Shown here in pieces: positions 25,266-34,100 of a stretch of DNA of 64,000 bases. A model generated the notes under the pieces. The model saw only the letters and a program-made list of their open reading frames with translations, did not search any database and was not told the DNA's origin. Made by a program: the position numbers and the translations under genes. How positions within the stretch are numbered: position 1 is the first letter of the stretch; each line of letters begins with the position of its first letter. Source of the stretch: Ga0077527 sp021300125. Lineage in GTDB: Bacteria; Pseudomonadota; Gammaproteobacteria; Burkholderiales; SG8-41. Location: NCBI GenBank assembly GCA_046339595.1, contig JBKDUF010000011.1, forward strand, positions 1-64,000, read 5' to 3'.

Positions 25266-26261
25266 TCAAAACACCGGTCTTTCCCGGAAGTGGCTCTCGC
25301 GCGCGATGGTGCGCACGCGTACGGGCTCGATGCGGTTGCCCTTGAGCACCTCGAGCGTGACCTCGACACCGGCATCACCGCTTTTCCACAGGCGCGTATA
25401 CAGATCCGCCTGTCCGGCAACCGGCTGGCCGCCGAAACCGACAATGATGTCGCCGGCGCGCAATCCCGCCTCATCGGCAGGCCCTTCGGGATTGACGCGC
25501 GTGACAATCACCTTGCCCTGCACTTCCTGTGAACTGATGCCCAGCCAGGGGCGCGGCTTCGCGGTCGCCCGGCCATTGGCAATGAAATCGCCGAGCACCG
25601 GCTTCATCGCGTCAATGGGCACGAACAGGTTGCCCGGCACCGCACCCTGGCCGACGGCATCACCCACCGCCAGCGAACCGATGCCCAGCAGCTGGCCCTC
25701 GCGCGAGAGCAACGCGGCGCCCTGCCAGTTGACTGTCGCCGGCGCGGTGTAGATCGCTTCGTCGAGCAGGTATTCCCAGTAGCCGACAAAAGGCCGCTTG
25801 GACACCACGTAGGCCGGCGCCACTCCGTCAAAGCCGACGATCAGCACCACATCGCGCAGCTTCACCGCGGCCGACTGGCCCAGATCAACCGGCTTCACCG
25901 GCAGCGGCTGCAGCGATTTGACGAGCCCCAGCCCGGTCACGTTGTCAGTGCCGATGACGGTGGCGGGAAAACGGCGGCCATCCGTGGTGGACAGTTCCAC
26001 GGTATCGGCTTCGGTCACCAGATAGCCGATGGTCATCACCAGTCCGCTGGAATCGATGACCACGCCGGTGCCTTCACGCGTGGTGCCGAGACTGCGCGCG
26101 CTGCGCGCGTTGGGCACGGTCTTCACGGTGAGCTTCACCACCGACAGCTCGTCAACGGTCATCTCGCGCTCGGCCGCAGACGCGGCCGGGACGGCCAGCA
26201 GCAGGACTGCGGCGAGCAGGGGCAGCAAGGGACGGCGCAGGCAGGACAGCAAGGCGCTCAT
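25266..26261 (-). CDS. HtrA/DegP-like protein with PDZ domain, catalytic triad lost (pseudoprotease)
   Basis: A 331-residue exported protein: signal peptide to about residue 30 (PAASAA), an HtrA-type trypsin-like domain at about 60-220 and a PDZ domain at about 238-320 (RPWLGISSQ, AGLRAGDIIVGF). The protease fold is recognisable from GTGVVIDSSGLVMT, but all three catalytic residues are replaced. Y80 stands where HtrA has the histidine of NHVV, G110 where it has the aspartate of DLA, and the GNSGGP motif reads NWQGAA with Q180 at the serine position. It is therefore expected to bind peptides but not cleave them. The ATG at 26261 has a GGAG upstream. It is convergent with the class II aldolase gene. 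Confidence 0.85.
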   Translation of the reverse strand: MSALLSCLRRPLLPLLAAVLLLAVPAASAAEREMTVDELSVVKLTVKTVPNARSARSLGTTREGTGVVIDSSGLVMTIGYLVTEADTVELSTTDGRRFPATVIGTDNVTGLGLVKSLQPLPVKPVDLGQSAAVKLRDVVLIVGFDGVAPAYVVSKRPFVGYWEYLLDEAIYTAPATVNWQGAALLSREGQLLGIGSLAVGDAVGQGAVPGNLFVPIDAMKPVLGDFIANGRATAKPRPWLGISSQEVQGKVIVTRVNPEGPADEAGLRAGDIIVGFGGQPVAGQADLYTRLWKSGDAGVEVTLEVLKGNRIEPVRVRTIARESHFRERPVF

Positions 26262-26337
26262 GGCATGTTCTCCGCAGGATCGGGTGAAATGCTACGACGA
26301 TTGCCCCCCGCGCGAAAGCCTCCCGCGGGTTTGGCGC

Positions 26338-26343
26338 TACAAT
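26338..26343 (+). promoter_or_regulatory. Candidate -10 element (TACAAT) before the SDR gene
   Basis: TACAAT lies 36 bases before the ATG at 26380, between the divergent HtrA-like and SDR genes. No convincing -35 element is present. Confidence 0.4.
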
Positions 26344-26379
26344 GACCCACTTATTTCGCGGATTGTGGAGGACAAGGAC

Positions 26380-27153
26380 ATGGATCTCGGACTCAAAGGC
26401 AAGGTTGCGCTGGTTACCGGCGGCACCGAAGGCATCGGCAAGGCCACCGCGCTGACACTCGCTCGGGAAGGCGCCAGAGTCGCCATCTGCGCCCGCGGCA
26501 AAGCCCTGCTCGACGCCACCGCGGCGGATATCACCAGAGCCGGCGGCGAGGTATTGGCCGTGGTGGCGGACATGAGCAAGGCTGCCGACTGCAAGCGCTT
26601 CGTCGAGGAAGCCGAGCAGAAATTCGGCCGCATCGACATCCTGGTCAACAATGCGGGCACCTCCAAGCGCGGCAAGTTCCTCGAGCTGCAGGACGAGGAA
26701 TGGGCCGCCGACATCGAGCTCAAGGTTTTCGGCGCCATCCGCTGCACCCGCCTCGCCATCCCGCACATGAAAAAACAGGGCGGCGGACGCATCATCAACA
26801 TCACCATCTCCGGCGCCAAGCAGCCGGCAGCCGAGTCCTACCCGACCTCGGTTTCGCGTGCGGCGGGGCTGGCCATGACCAAGGCCCTGTCCAAGGAATT
26901 CGCGCCCGACAACATCCTCGTCAACACCATCTGCATCGGCAAGATCAAGTCCGGCCAGCATGAGCGCCGCTTCACGAAGGATGGCATCAGCGCGGATCAG
27001 TATTACAGCGGACTGGGCAAGGACATTCCGATGAAGCGCGTCGGCGAAGCCCAGGAGGTGGCCAACGTGATCACCTTCCTCGCCTCGAACGCGGCAAGCT
27101 ACGTCACCGGCACCAGCATCAACCTCGACGGCGGCATTTCGGGCACGCTCTGA
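26380..27153 (+). CDS. SDR family oxidoreductase with atypical active-site motif
   Basis: A 257-residue short-chain dehydrogenase/reductase. The cofactor loop GGTEGIG (14-20), NNAG (90-93), the catalytic serine region ITISG (S144) and a C-terminal YVTGTSINLDGG are all standard. The YxxxK motif is not: the segment reads Y154-P-T-S-V-S-R160. If R160 is aligned with the usual lysine, threonine stands in the tyrosine position. If Y154 is the catalytic tyrosine, valine replaces the lysine. A similar segment recurs, as far as I recall, in one SDR subfamily, so it is unlikely to be a random defect. The start has a GGAG nine bases upstream. Substrate unknown. Confidence 0.88.
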   Translation: MDLGLKGKVALVTGGTEGIGKATALTLAREGARVAICARGKALLDATAADITRAGGEVLAVVADMSKAADCKRFVEEAEQKFGRIDILVNNAGTSKRGKFLELQDEEWAADIELKVFGAIRCTRLAIPHMKKQGGGRIINITISGAKQPAAESYPTSVSRAAGLAMTKALSKEFAPDNILVNTICIGKIKSGQHERRFTKDGISADQYYSGLGKDIPMKRVGEAQEVANVITFLASNAASYVTGTSINLDGGISGTL

Positions 27154-27175
27154 AGCTGCTGACCTGCCTGCAAAC

Positions 27176-27204
27176 AAAACGGCCCCGCACTGCGGGGCCG
27201 TTTT
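27176..27204. terminator. Bidirectional Rho-independent terminator
   Basis: Stem AAAACGGCCCCGC (27176-27188) and its perfect inverse (27192-27204) enclose the loop ACT. The A and T ends allow termination of both the SDR gene and the leftward tRNA transcript. Confidence 0.92.
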
Positions 27205-27211
27205 GCATGGT

Positions 27212-27287
27212 TGGTGCCGGAAATAGGAGTCGAACCTACGACCTTCGCATTACGAATGCGCTGCTCTACCAACTGAGCTATTCCGGC
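27212..27287 (-). tRNA. tRNA-Thr (anticodon CGT)
   Basis: A complete 76-base cloverleaf on the minus strand. The acceptor stem GCCGGAA pairs with TTCCGGC and CCA is encoded at the 3' end (27212-27214). The D-arm reads GCTC-AGTTGGTA-GAGC. The anticodon loop TTCGTAA gives CGT, which reads ACG threonine codons. The T-arm is GTAGG-TTCGACT-CCTAT. The outermost anticodon-stem pair is a G-A mismatch, which may be natural. It is followed by a strong terminator. Confidence 0.95.
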
Positions 27288-27324
27288 GGCGCCGGCCATC
27301 ACCGTCAGGCCGGAATTCAATATT

Positions 27325-27774
27325 TTAACCCAGGCCCGAAACGCCGGCGCTGCGCACGCGAACGATGACGTCCACGCCTTCGGTCACCATGCCGGCAGGC
27401 AGCTCCGGCAGTCCGCTGAGCCGCAGGCCATCTGCCGGGATATCGGTGATCTCGCCGGTATCGACGTTGTAGAGATGGTGGTGGGGACCGGTGTTGGGGT
27501 CGTAGAACACCCGCTTTGGATCAACGATCACCTCACGGACGAGGCCGCGGTCGCGGAACAGGTTGAGCGTGTTGTACACCGTGGCCTTGGAAGTCTCGGC
27601 ATGGCGCTCATTGGCCTGATGCAGGATCTGTTCAGCGGAAAGGTGCTGGCAGCGTGCAAACAGCACCCTGGCAATTTCCAGGCGCTGGTGGGTCGGCGCA
27701 ATGCCGTGCCTGCGCAGCAGCGCACTGAGAGTCGGGCGATCGTAAGGTATTACTTGCAAAGGCGCAGCGTCCAT
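27325..27774 (-). CDS. Fur-superfamily regulator, Irr-like
   Basis: A 149-residue winged-helix regulator of the Fur superfamily. The DNA-binding part is seen in APTHQRLEIARVLF and SKATVYNTLNLFRDRGLV. The dimer half has PHHHLYNVDTGEITDIP with three adjacent histidines at 98-100, and no CxxC zinc pairs. This pattern, and the ending VDVIVRVR, fit Irr, the haem/iron-responsive regulator known from rhizobia, better than Fur or Zur. It would be a cytoplasmic repressor/activator tied to iron or haem status. No Shine-Dalgarno is present; a promoter and a palindrome directly abut the ATG, suggesting a leaderless, self-regulated transcript. Confidence 0.85.
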   Translation of the reverse strand: MDAAPLQVIPYDRPTLSALLRRHGIAPTHQRLEIARVLFARCQHLSAEQILHQANERHAETSKATVYNTLNLFRDRGLVREVIVDPKRVFYDPNTGPHHHLYNVDTGEITDIPADGLRLSGLPELPAGMVTEGVDVIVRVRSAGVSGLG

Positions 27775-27812
27775 TAAGAATCATTCTAATTCACTGTTTG
27801 GACTTTGTCTAA
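27775..27812 (-). promoter_or_regulatory. Promoter and palindromic operator of the Irr-like gene
   Basis: On the minus strand TTAGAC (27807-27812) and TAGAAT (27783-27788) are spaced by 18 bases. This puts transcription start at or within a base or two of the ATG at 27774. Overlapping the -10 is an inverted repeat centred on 27782, TAAGAAT-c-ATTCTAA, matching in six of seven pairs. Its look is that of an iron-control-element or Fur-type operator. Confidence 0.6.
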
Positions 27813-27946
27813 TCACGTTGCCCGGGAGATGCGGTTGGCTGCAAAGGTCAGAGGCTCCAGAAGCTGCGGCATAGCTCAAGAAAAACTGTCATCCTGCCGC
27901 CGATCCCGGCCATACGCCCATTTGTCGGCGAAGTCTGACAGCAACA

Positions 27947-27952
27947 TACAAT
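27947..27952 (+). promoter_or_regulatory. Candidate -10 element (TACAAT) of the minor pilin operon
   Basis: TACAAT lies 35 bases before the pilE ATG, with TTGTCG 19 bases upstream (27922-27927). The spacing is a little long but the position fits the first gene of the operon. Confidence 0.45.
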
Positions 27953-27987
27953 CGCTTTATCCTCCAATCCCATAAAAAGGTGAAGTC

Positions 27988-28410
27988 ATGCTGAAGTATC
28001 AAATCCAAGGATTCAACCTGATTGAACTGCTGGTGGCGATCGCCATCATCGGGATTCTTTCGGCCATCGCAATACCCCAATATTTCGCGTACACCATTCG
28101 CGGCAAGATATCCGAGGCCACTGCTGGGCTGAGCGAGTTGCGGCTGCGCGCCGAGAGATTTTTTTCCGACAACCGCACCTACGTCGGTTTCAATACCACT
28201 ATCGCCAACGCGCGCAATTTCACCTATGCCTGCACCACACCTTCAGCCACCGAGTTCACCTGCACCGCGACGGGTGTTGCCGGTGCGGGCCTGGGCGGTT
28301 TTGCCTACACCATCAACCACGCCAACGTGCGCACTTCAACCTTCACCGGCGTCAGCGGCTGGAACAACTCAACCACCTGCTGGGTGACCAAAAAGGGCGA
28401 AACGTGCTGA
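27988..28410 (+). CDS. pilE: Type IV minor pilin, PilE-like
   Basis: A 140-residue prepilin. The leader is short (MLKYQIQG); prepilin peptidase should cut after G8, leaving F at +1 and E at +5 (FNLIELLVAIAIIGIL). This is followed by the hydrophobic helix used for membrane storage and fibre packing. Residues at +2/+3 (N-L) are unusual compared with T-L. Four cysteines, including a CWVTKKGETC end, can form disulfides. Size and the RAERFFSDNRTY block match minor pilin PilE rather than a major subunit. The start follows AAGGTGAAG. It leads an operon with fimT/gspH, pilV, pilW, pilX and pilY1 that would form the pilus tip/initiation complex. Confidence 0.88.
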   Translation: MLKYQIQGFNLIELLVAIAIIGILSAIAIPQYFAYTIRGKISEATAGLSELRLRAERFFSDNRTYVGFNTTIANARNFTYACTTPSATEFTCTATGVAGAGLGGFAYTINHANVRTSTFTGVSGWNNSTTCWVTKKGETC

Positions 28411-29009
28411 TTGGCAAGTCCAATGCCAGAAATCTCGGCTTCACGGTCATCGAACTGGTGGTCACGCTCGCGCTGTTCGGAGTGCTGCTGGCCCTGGGTA
28501 TTCCCGCCTTCACCACCTTCATCCAGAACACCCAGATCAAGAACGCTGCCGATAATGTTCTCAATGGCCTGACCATTGCCAGGGCCGAGGCCATTCACCG
28601 CAACGCACCAGTACGTTTCCAGCTGGTCAGCAACATGACGGCCACCTGCGAGATCAGCTCCACCAGCGCCAGCTGGATCGTGAGCCTGGACGACGCTGCC
28701 GGGCAGTGTGAAATCGCCCCTTCGGAGACCACGGCGCCGCGTATCATCCAGAAATACGCCCAGCAGGAAAGCTCTCCCAGGGTCACGATCAATGCCACCG
28801 GGGGCGGCATGGTGATTTTCACCGGGCTTGGCAGGGTCTCGGGTGCAGGCACCACGCAGATCGACTTCGCTCATGCCAACAGCGTCTGCGAGCATGTCAA
28901 CGCCGCAGGCACCTCGCGCTGCCTGCGCTTGCTGATCGGCAGCGGCGGCGGAACAAAGCTGTGCGACCCCAAGGTCAGCAGCACCACCGATCCCCGTCAT
29001 TGCAGCTGA
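28404..29009 (+). CDS. GspH/FimT family pseudopilin
   Basis: A 201-residue pseudopilin starting with GTG that overlaps the pilE stop by seven bases. The prepilin cleavage site follows G12, giving FTVIELVVTLALFGVL. The globular part carries the GspH/FimT pattern (NVLNGLTIARAEAIHRN, then a beta-rich region and FTGLGRVSG). It is a minor pilin that helps prime type IV pilus assembly. Four cysteines fall in the C-terminal half. Translational coupling to pilE is likely from the overlap and from an AGGG just before the start. Confidence 0.88.
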   Translation: MLIGKSNARNLGFTVIELVVTLALFGVLLALGIPAFTTFIQNTQIKNAADNVLNGLTIARAEAIHRNAPVRFQLVSNMTATCEISSTSASWIVSLDDAAGQCEIAPSETTAPRIIQKYAQQESSPRVTINATGGGMVIFTGLGRVSGAGTTQIDFAHANSVCEHVNAAGTSRCLRLLIGSGGGTKLCDPKVSSTTDPRHCS

Positions 29010-29017
29010 GCCCCGCG

Positions 29018-29455
29018 ATGAACGCACCCCTGCAAAATCGCAGCCCGGGCCACGCCACCCAGAAAGGCGTGATGCTGATCGAAGCCCTGATCGGACTGCT
29101 CATTTTTATGCTGGGCATCCTGGCACTGATTGGCATGCAGGGCATCGCCATGCAATACACCATCGACGCAAAATACCGCTCTGAGGCGAGTTTCCTGGCC
29201 AACCAGATCATCGGCACGATGTGGGTGGACCGCGCCAACCTGGGGGCATACGACACCAGCGTCGGCGGAGGCACCACCGCCCGTACCGCCTGGGTTTCCA
29301 GCGTGCGGGAAACCCTTCCAGGCGCCACAGGCGCCAATGCACCGGCCATCGCGGTGAACGGCCGTCAGGCGACCGTCACCGTGTCCTGGCAACGCCCCGG
29401 AGATGCCGCGCCCAGCCGCCATCAGGCCGTGGCCCAGATCAACGATGCGCTGTGA
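29018..29455 (+). CDS. pilV: Type IV pilus minor pilin PilV
   Basis: A 145-residue minor pilin. Prepilin cleavage after the G in TQKG leaves VMLIEALIGLLIFMLGILAL, with valine rather than phenylalanine at +1. This is common in PilV. DAKYRSEASFLANQIIGTMW is the conserved PilV segment. The ATG at 29018 lies eight bases after the fimT stop; an upstream frame has no pilin-like leader. It sits in the order expected for the pilV-pilW-pilX-pilY1 cassette whose products form the tip complex. Confidence 0.88.
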   Translation: MNAPLQNRSPGHATQKGVMLIEALIGLLIFMLGILALIGMQGIAMQYTIDAKYRSEASFLANQIIGTMWVDRANLGAYDTSVGGGTTARTAWVSSVRETLPGATGANAPAIAVNGRQATVTVSWQRPGDAAPSRHQAVAQINDAL

Positions 29456-29464
29456 GCATTAACA

Positions 29465-30553
29465 ATGACTGATCACCGCCAATCGGGTCTCAGCCTGGTC
29501 GAATTACTGGTCGCGGTGGTGATCGGCCTCCTCGGCATCCTGGCAATGACCCAGGTCTACCTGATGAGCGAGCAGTTCAATCGCTCCACCGCCGGTGAAG
29601 GCAGCGCCCAGACCGGGGGCCTTATCGCGCTTTACACGATGGAACGGGATATCCGCATGTCGGGCTACGGCATTGCCGACTCGACCGCGCTGGGCTGCGG
29701 CATCGTCGACTGGTATTACGAGCCGAAATACTCCAAAACCATTGATGCCTCTTCCACGCTGCCCAACATTACCCTGTCACCCGTGGCCATCACCACCAAC
29801 GGCAGCAACCCCGACAGCATCTCCATCATGTTCACGACCTCTTCGGAACGCACCATGCCGGGCAGGATCATGGGCTTCAATGCCGCTGACTCGGAGGTCA
29901 CGGTCGACGGTACCGCGGGCTTCCGCAATAACGACCTGGTGCTGCTCGTCAATCTCACTGGCACCCCGCGCTGCACGATGACCAAGGTCACCCAAGTGCT
30001 GCCTGCAACCCAGGTATTGCAGATGCTTTCGGTTCCCACCGCGCCCAACAACCCGCCGTCCTGGGGCTCCTTCCCGGGCACCTACGCCAATGGCGACCTC
30101 ATCCTGAACCTGGGCAACCCGGTAATACGCACCTACTCCATCAACAACAATAAGCTGCGCGTCACCGACTCGCTGCTGCAGGCAGCCGGCTCCGCAGCCT
30201 CCGACCTTGTCGACGGCGTGGTCGACCTGCGCGCCCAATACGGCATGGACAACGGAGTGGGCGGGGTGGCGAACGACGGCATCGTCGACCAGTACACGAA
30301 CAGCAGCCCCACCACCTCCGAGCAATGGCAGCAGCTGCTCTCGGTCCGGCTCGGCTTGCTGGCGCGTATCGGCGTTTACGAGAAACCCGCCACGGGCGCC
30401 AACTGCGATGCCACCACCACGGCCCGGACCTGGTCTGGAGGCACGTTTTCCCGGCTTGACCTCGCCACGCTGACCAGCGAGGACCGCTGCTACCGCTACC
30501 GGGTGTTCGAGACGGTGATCCCCCTGCGCAACATGATCTGGAGGGCCTCGTGA
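29465..30553 (+). CDS. pilW: Type IV pilus assembly protein PilW
   Basis: A 362-residue PilW minor pilin. The leader is MTDHRQSG, and cleavage gives LSLVELLVAVVIGLLGILAM. The family block QTGGLIALYTMERDIRMSGYGI follows, then a long globular region ending with a CYRYRVFETVIPLRNMIW segment typical of PilW C-termini. There is no strong Shine-Dalgarno; the start is nine bases after the pilV stop. Its stop overlaps the pilX ATG (TGATG). It is one of the core minor pilins that with PilV, PilX and PilE carries PilY1 to the pilus tip. Confidence 0.9.
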   Translation: MTDHRQSGLSLVELLVAVVIGLLGILAMTQVYLMSEQFNRSTAGEGSAQTGGLIALYTMERDIRMSGYGIADSTALGCGIVDWYYEPKYSKTIDASSTLPNITLSPVAITTNGSNPDSISIMFTTSSERTMPGRIMGFNAADSEVTVDGTAGFRNNDLVLLVNLTGTPRCTMTKVTQVLPATQVLQMLSVPTAPNNPPSWGSFPGTYANGDLILNLGNPVIRTYSINNNKLRVTDSLLQAAGSAASDLVDGVVDLRAQYGMDNGVGGVANDGIVDQYTNSSPTTSEQWQQLLSVRLGLLARIGVYEKPATGANCDATTTARTWSGGTFSRLDLATLTSEDRCYRYRVFETVIPLRNMIWRAS

Positions 30554-31137
30554 TGCACAACTCACCTGCCGGCGAGCGCGGCGTGGTGCTGTTTACAGCA
30601 CTGATCGTGCTGGTGGCGATGACGCTGGCAGGCATTGCCCTGATGCGCCGCGTCGACAGTGGCACGCTGATCGCCGCCAATCAGGCTTTCCGCCAGGCCG
30701 CCACCCATATCGCAGACCTTGGCATCGAAGCCGCCCGCAACTGGCTGACCACCACCAGTGTCTCCCTGAATGCCGATTCCGGCGCCAGCGCTTACTACTC
30801 CACCTGGCAGGAAAATATAGATCTCCTGGGCAATGACCCCGGCAAGACCGACTTTGACTGGGGCACTGCCACCGTGACCACTGGCGCCCATGCCGGACCC
30901 GCCGGCTACACGGTACGATACGTCATTCACCGCCTGTGCCAGGTTTCCGGCAATCCCCTCAGCGCAAACTGCGTCCGAACCAATGTCAGCGCGACCTCGA
31001 CCCAGACCAGCACCCGTGGTGCCGCAGCCTATGGCCAGTACGCCATATCGGTCCCGGTCTCCGCGATGTACCGGATAACCGTGCGGGTTGAGGGCCCCCG
31101 CAACACCCTGAGCTACGTCCAGGCCACCGTCTTCTAG
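30553..31137 (+). CDS. pilX: Type IV pilus minor pilin PilX
   Basis: A 194-residue PilX. It begins MHNSPAGERGVVLFTALIVLVAMTLAG; like other PilX proteins it lacks the glutamate at +5 and is cleaved after the G in ERG. ALMRRVDSGTLIAANQAFRQAA is the conserved helix. The ATG (30553) shares bases with the pilW stop; a GTG directly before it is a possible alternative. It is followed 27 bases later by pilY1, its partner in the tip complex. Confidence 0.88.
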   Translation: MHNSPAGERGVVLFTALIVLVAMTLAGIALMRRVDSGTLIAANQAFRQAATHIADLGIEAARNWLTTTSVSLNADSGASAYYSTWQENIDLLGNDPGKTDFDWGTATVTTGAHAGPAGYTVRYVIHRLCQVSGNPLSANCVRTNVSATSTQTSTRGAAAYGQYAISVPVSAMYRITVRVEGPRNTLSYVQATVF

Positions 31138-31164
31138 CAAACCCCCAGACCCAGGAACCACGCC

Positions 31165-34100
31165 ATGCGCTCAAGATTGAATTCCAGGCAGCTCCAGGCC
31201 GCGATACCCGCCCTCGCCATGCTGGGCGCGGCGCTGGGCGCACACGCTGCCGCCACAGACATCGCCAGCGGGCCGCTGGGCCAGCCCGCCACCAGCGTCA
31301 AGCCGAATGTCCTGCTGATCCTCGATGACTCCGGCTCGATGTCGCTGCAATACACGCCGGATAACATCCCGAGCTGCCTCAGTTCGCGAGACCTCGGGTT
31401 CGCAGCGGTCCCGCCTGTCAACCCGCTGAGCTGCTTGTCCTTTGAACCGCCGTCGCGGTCAGCACAGTTGAACACACAGTATTACAACCCGCGCATCCGC
31501 TATTTTCCGGCGGTCAACTACGACGGCAGCTCCAAAGGCGAGATGAACGCGGCAGCGACCAGCAACTGGACCGCCGTGCCTACCGACAATGTCAGCACGA
31601 CAACTGATAACTCGGGGCGGGTTGGCCCCAACTGGAATTCATGGGTCAACGTCTCGACCTTCAACCTGGCGAGCGGCTTTCCCGACCAAGTCTACTGCAC
31701 CAGCCCGACAGCCGATGTCAACGACACCAGCGTTTGCAAAAGCAACAGCTCCTATACCTACCCCAACGTCGAGTTCGGCTTCCGCGCGGAAGTGTCTGGC
31801 ACGCCCAAACTCAAACTGGGCGCGCCCTACTACTACGAGATCCTAGCCACGGAATTCTGCACCAACATCTCGCTCACCAACTGCGTCAGCGCCCAGGCGC
31901 CGACCGTGGTGGGCGGTGTAACCTACGACGTGCCGGCGCCGGTGCGCTATTGCGACAGCGTCAATCTCACCAACTGCCGGGCCCGCTACGACAGCACGTT
32001 TCGTTTCCCGAAGTATCTGGGAAACGTGACATCGGCCCCGACGCCGGGCGCGAGCGCCCGGGGAACGCTCGTCGTGACCCAGGGCGATGCGGGACCGATC
32101 ACCATCAACCAGATCACCATCACCAGGCCGGGGTCAACCGTACCGGTGAATCTGCTAGGCACCCCGCTCACCCTCGCGGCCACCAACTCCGACGGCAATA
32201 TCTTTACAGCCGGCACCGCCATCCGCGACCGCATCAACGCCAATTTTGGAGGCCACGGTTACGTGGCCTTGAGCGTTGTCTACAATGGTGCCGCCAAAAC
32301 AGCCACCGTAACCATCGCGACCCCCGCCGTGTCCGCCGATGACAACGGCTCGGTCATCAATGTCATTGCGCCGGCGACCACGCCGACCACACCCGCCTCG
32401 ATCAGCTTCAACATCGGTAGCGCCGACAACGCCGCAGACAAAGTCAACTCGATCGGCATCGGACCCGGCGGCGGCCCGGTCACCAGCCTGGTCACCGGGA
32501 CCATCACCTGCGGGTCGGGCTGCACCAATAACAGCATGGCCACCCTGGTGCGCAGCCGGATCAACGACAACACCGCCACCCATGGCTACACCGCCAGCGG
32601 AATCAACAACACGGTCACCATCACCGCGCCCGCCGGCACCGGCAGTGAGCGAAACGGCTGGCCCCTGGTTTTTTCACAATCCGGCCTCTCCGCCGTGACC
32701 GGCTCCCTCGCCAACGGCATCACTCCCGGCGATCTGGCCCACACCAAGGTCAATTTCTCGGGGGGCATTTCGCCCTCCGGAACCGCCTGGTCGCGGCAAA
32801 ATGTCGGCCTATTTGTGCGCACCGACATCGTCCCGGGGCAGGACTTTCCGCGTCATCCCGGGCGCACTGATTGCGCAAGTCCGACCGTCTGCACCTACAG
32901 CGAGGAAATGACCAACTTCGCCAACTGGTTCGCCTATTACCGCACCCGCATGCACATGGCGAAAACAGCCATCGGCCGCGCCTTCGTCCCCCTGGGCAGC
33001 GACTACCGCGTCGGATTCAAGGTCATCAACCACACCGCCGCCCGCTTCCTTGCGGTCAATGATTTCACCACCAATGCCGGCGGCCAAAAACAGAGTTTTT
33101 TCACCCAGCTCTACAACACCCCCCCCTCGGGCGGAACCCCCCTTCCATCGGCGCTCTCCCGCGCCGGCCGCTACTACGGCAACAAACAGCCCGACGGCAT
33201 GCCAGCGAGCCCGATCCAGCTCGCCTGCCAGCCCAGCTACGCCATCCTGACCACCGACGGGATTTGGGGCGCAGGCGGGGCCTTTCAGCTGGACGGCAGC
33301 ACACTTGTCGGGGACCAGGACGGCGTTAACTCGGGGTTCTCCACCCGGGCCGTCGGCGCCTTTGACGCGTTGCAAGTCGGCAATACGCTGGCCGACGTGG
33401 CCATGTATTACTACAAGACCGATCTGCGGACCGACCTGGCCAACCAGGTGCCGTCAACCCAGAAGGACAGCGCCTCCCACCAGCGCATGGTGACTTTCAC
33501 CGTCGGCATGGGCGTCTCCGGACTGCTCACATACGACCCCAACTACGAAGCCCAGACCAGCGGTGATTTTTTTGACATCAAGCAGGGCACCAAGAACTGG
33601 CCGTCACCCTTTACCAGTAGCGAGGCCAAAGTCGATGACCTTTGGCATGCCGCTGTCAACGGACGCGGCACCTACTTCAGCGCCCAGGACCCCTCAACTC
33701 TGGCCAACGGCCTGGCCGAAACCCTCAACGCGGTTCAAGCGCGGCTGGGCGCCGGCGCCGCCGCGGCCACCTCCAACCTGCAACCGGTGGCCGGCGACAA
33801 TTTTGCCTTTACCGCCCAGTATGAAACCGTGAACTGGACCGGAGACCTCAAAGCCAGAACCATCGACCTGAGCAACGGCATCGTGTCCACACGCGAGCTA
33901 TGGTCGGCGCAGACCCTGCTCAACAGCCGCTCGCACACCACCCGCAAGATCTACACCTTTGATGCGGCCGACACCGTCATCGGTGCCACGGTCACCGTCA
34001 ACGGCGTTGCGCGCGCCCAGAACGCCAACCGTCTGCGCAGCTTCTGCCCGCCTGACACCCCCAGCGCCGAGAATCCCGCCTGCAGCGACGGCGGACTGCT

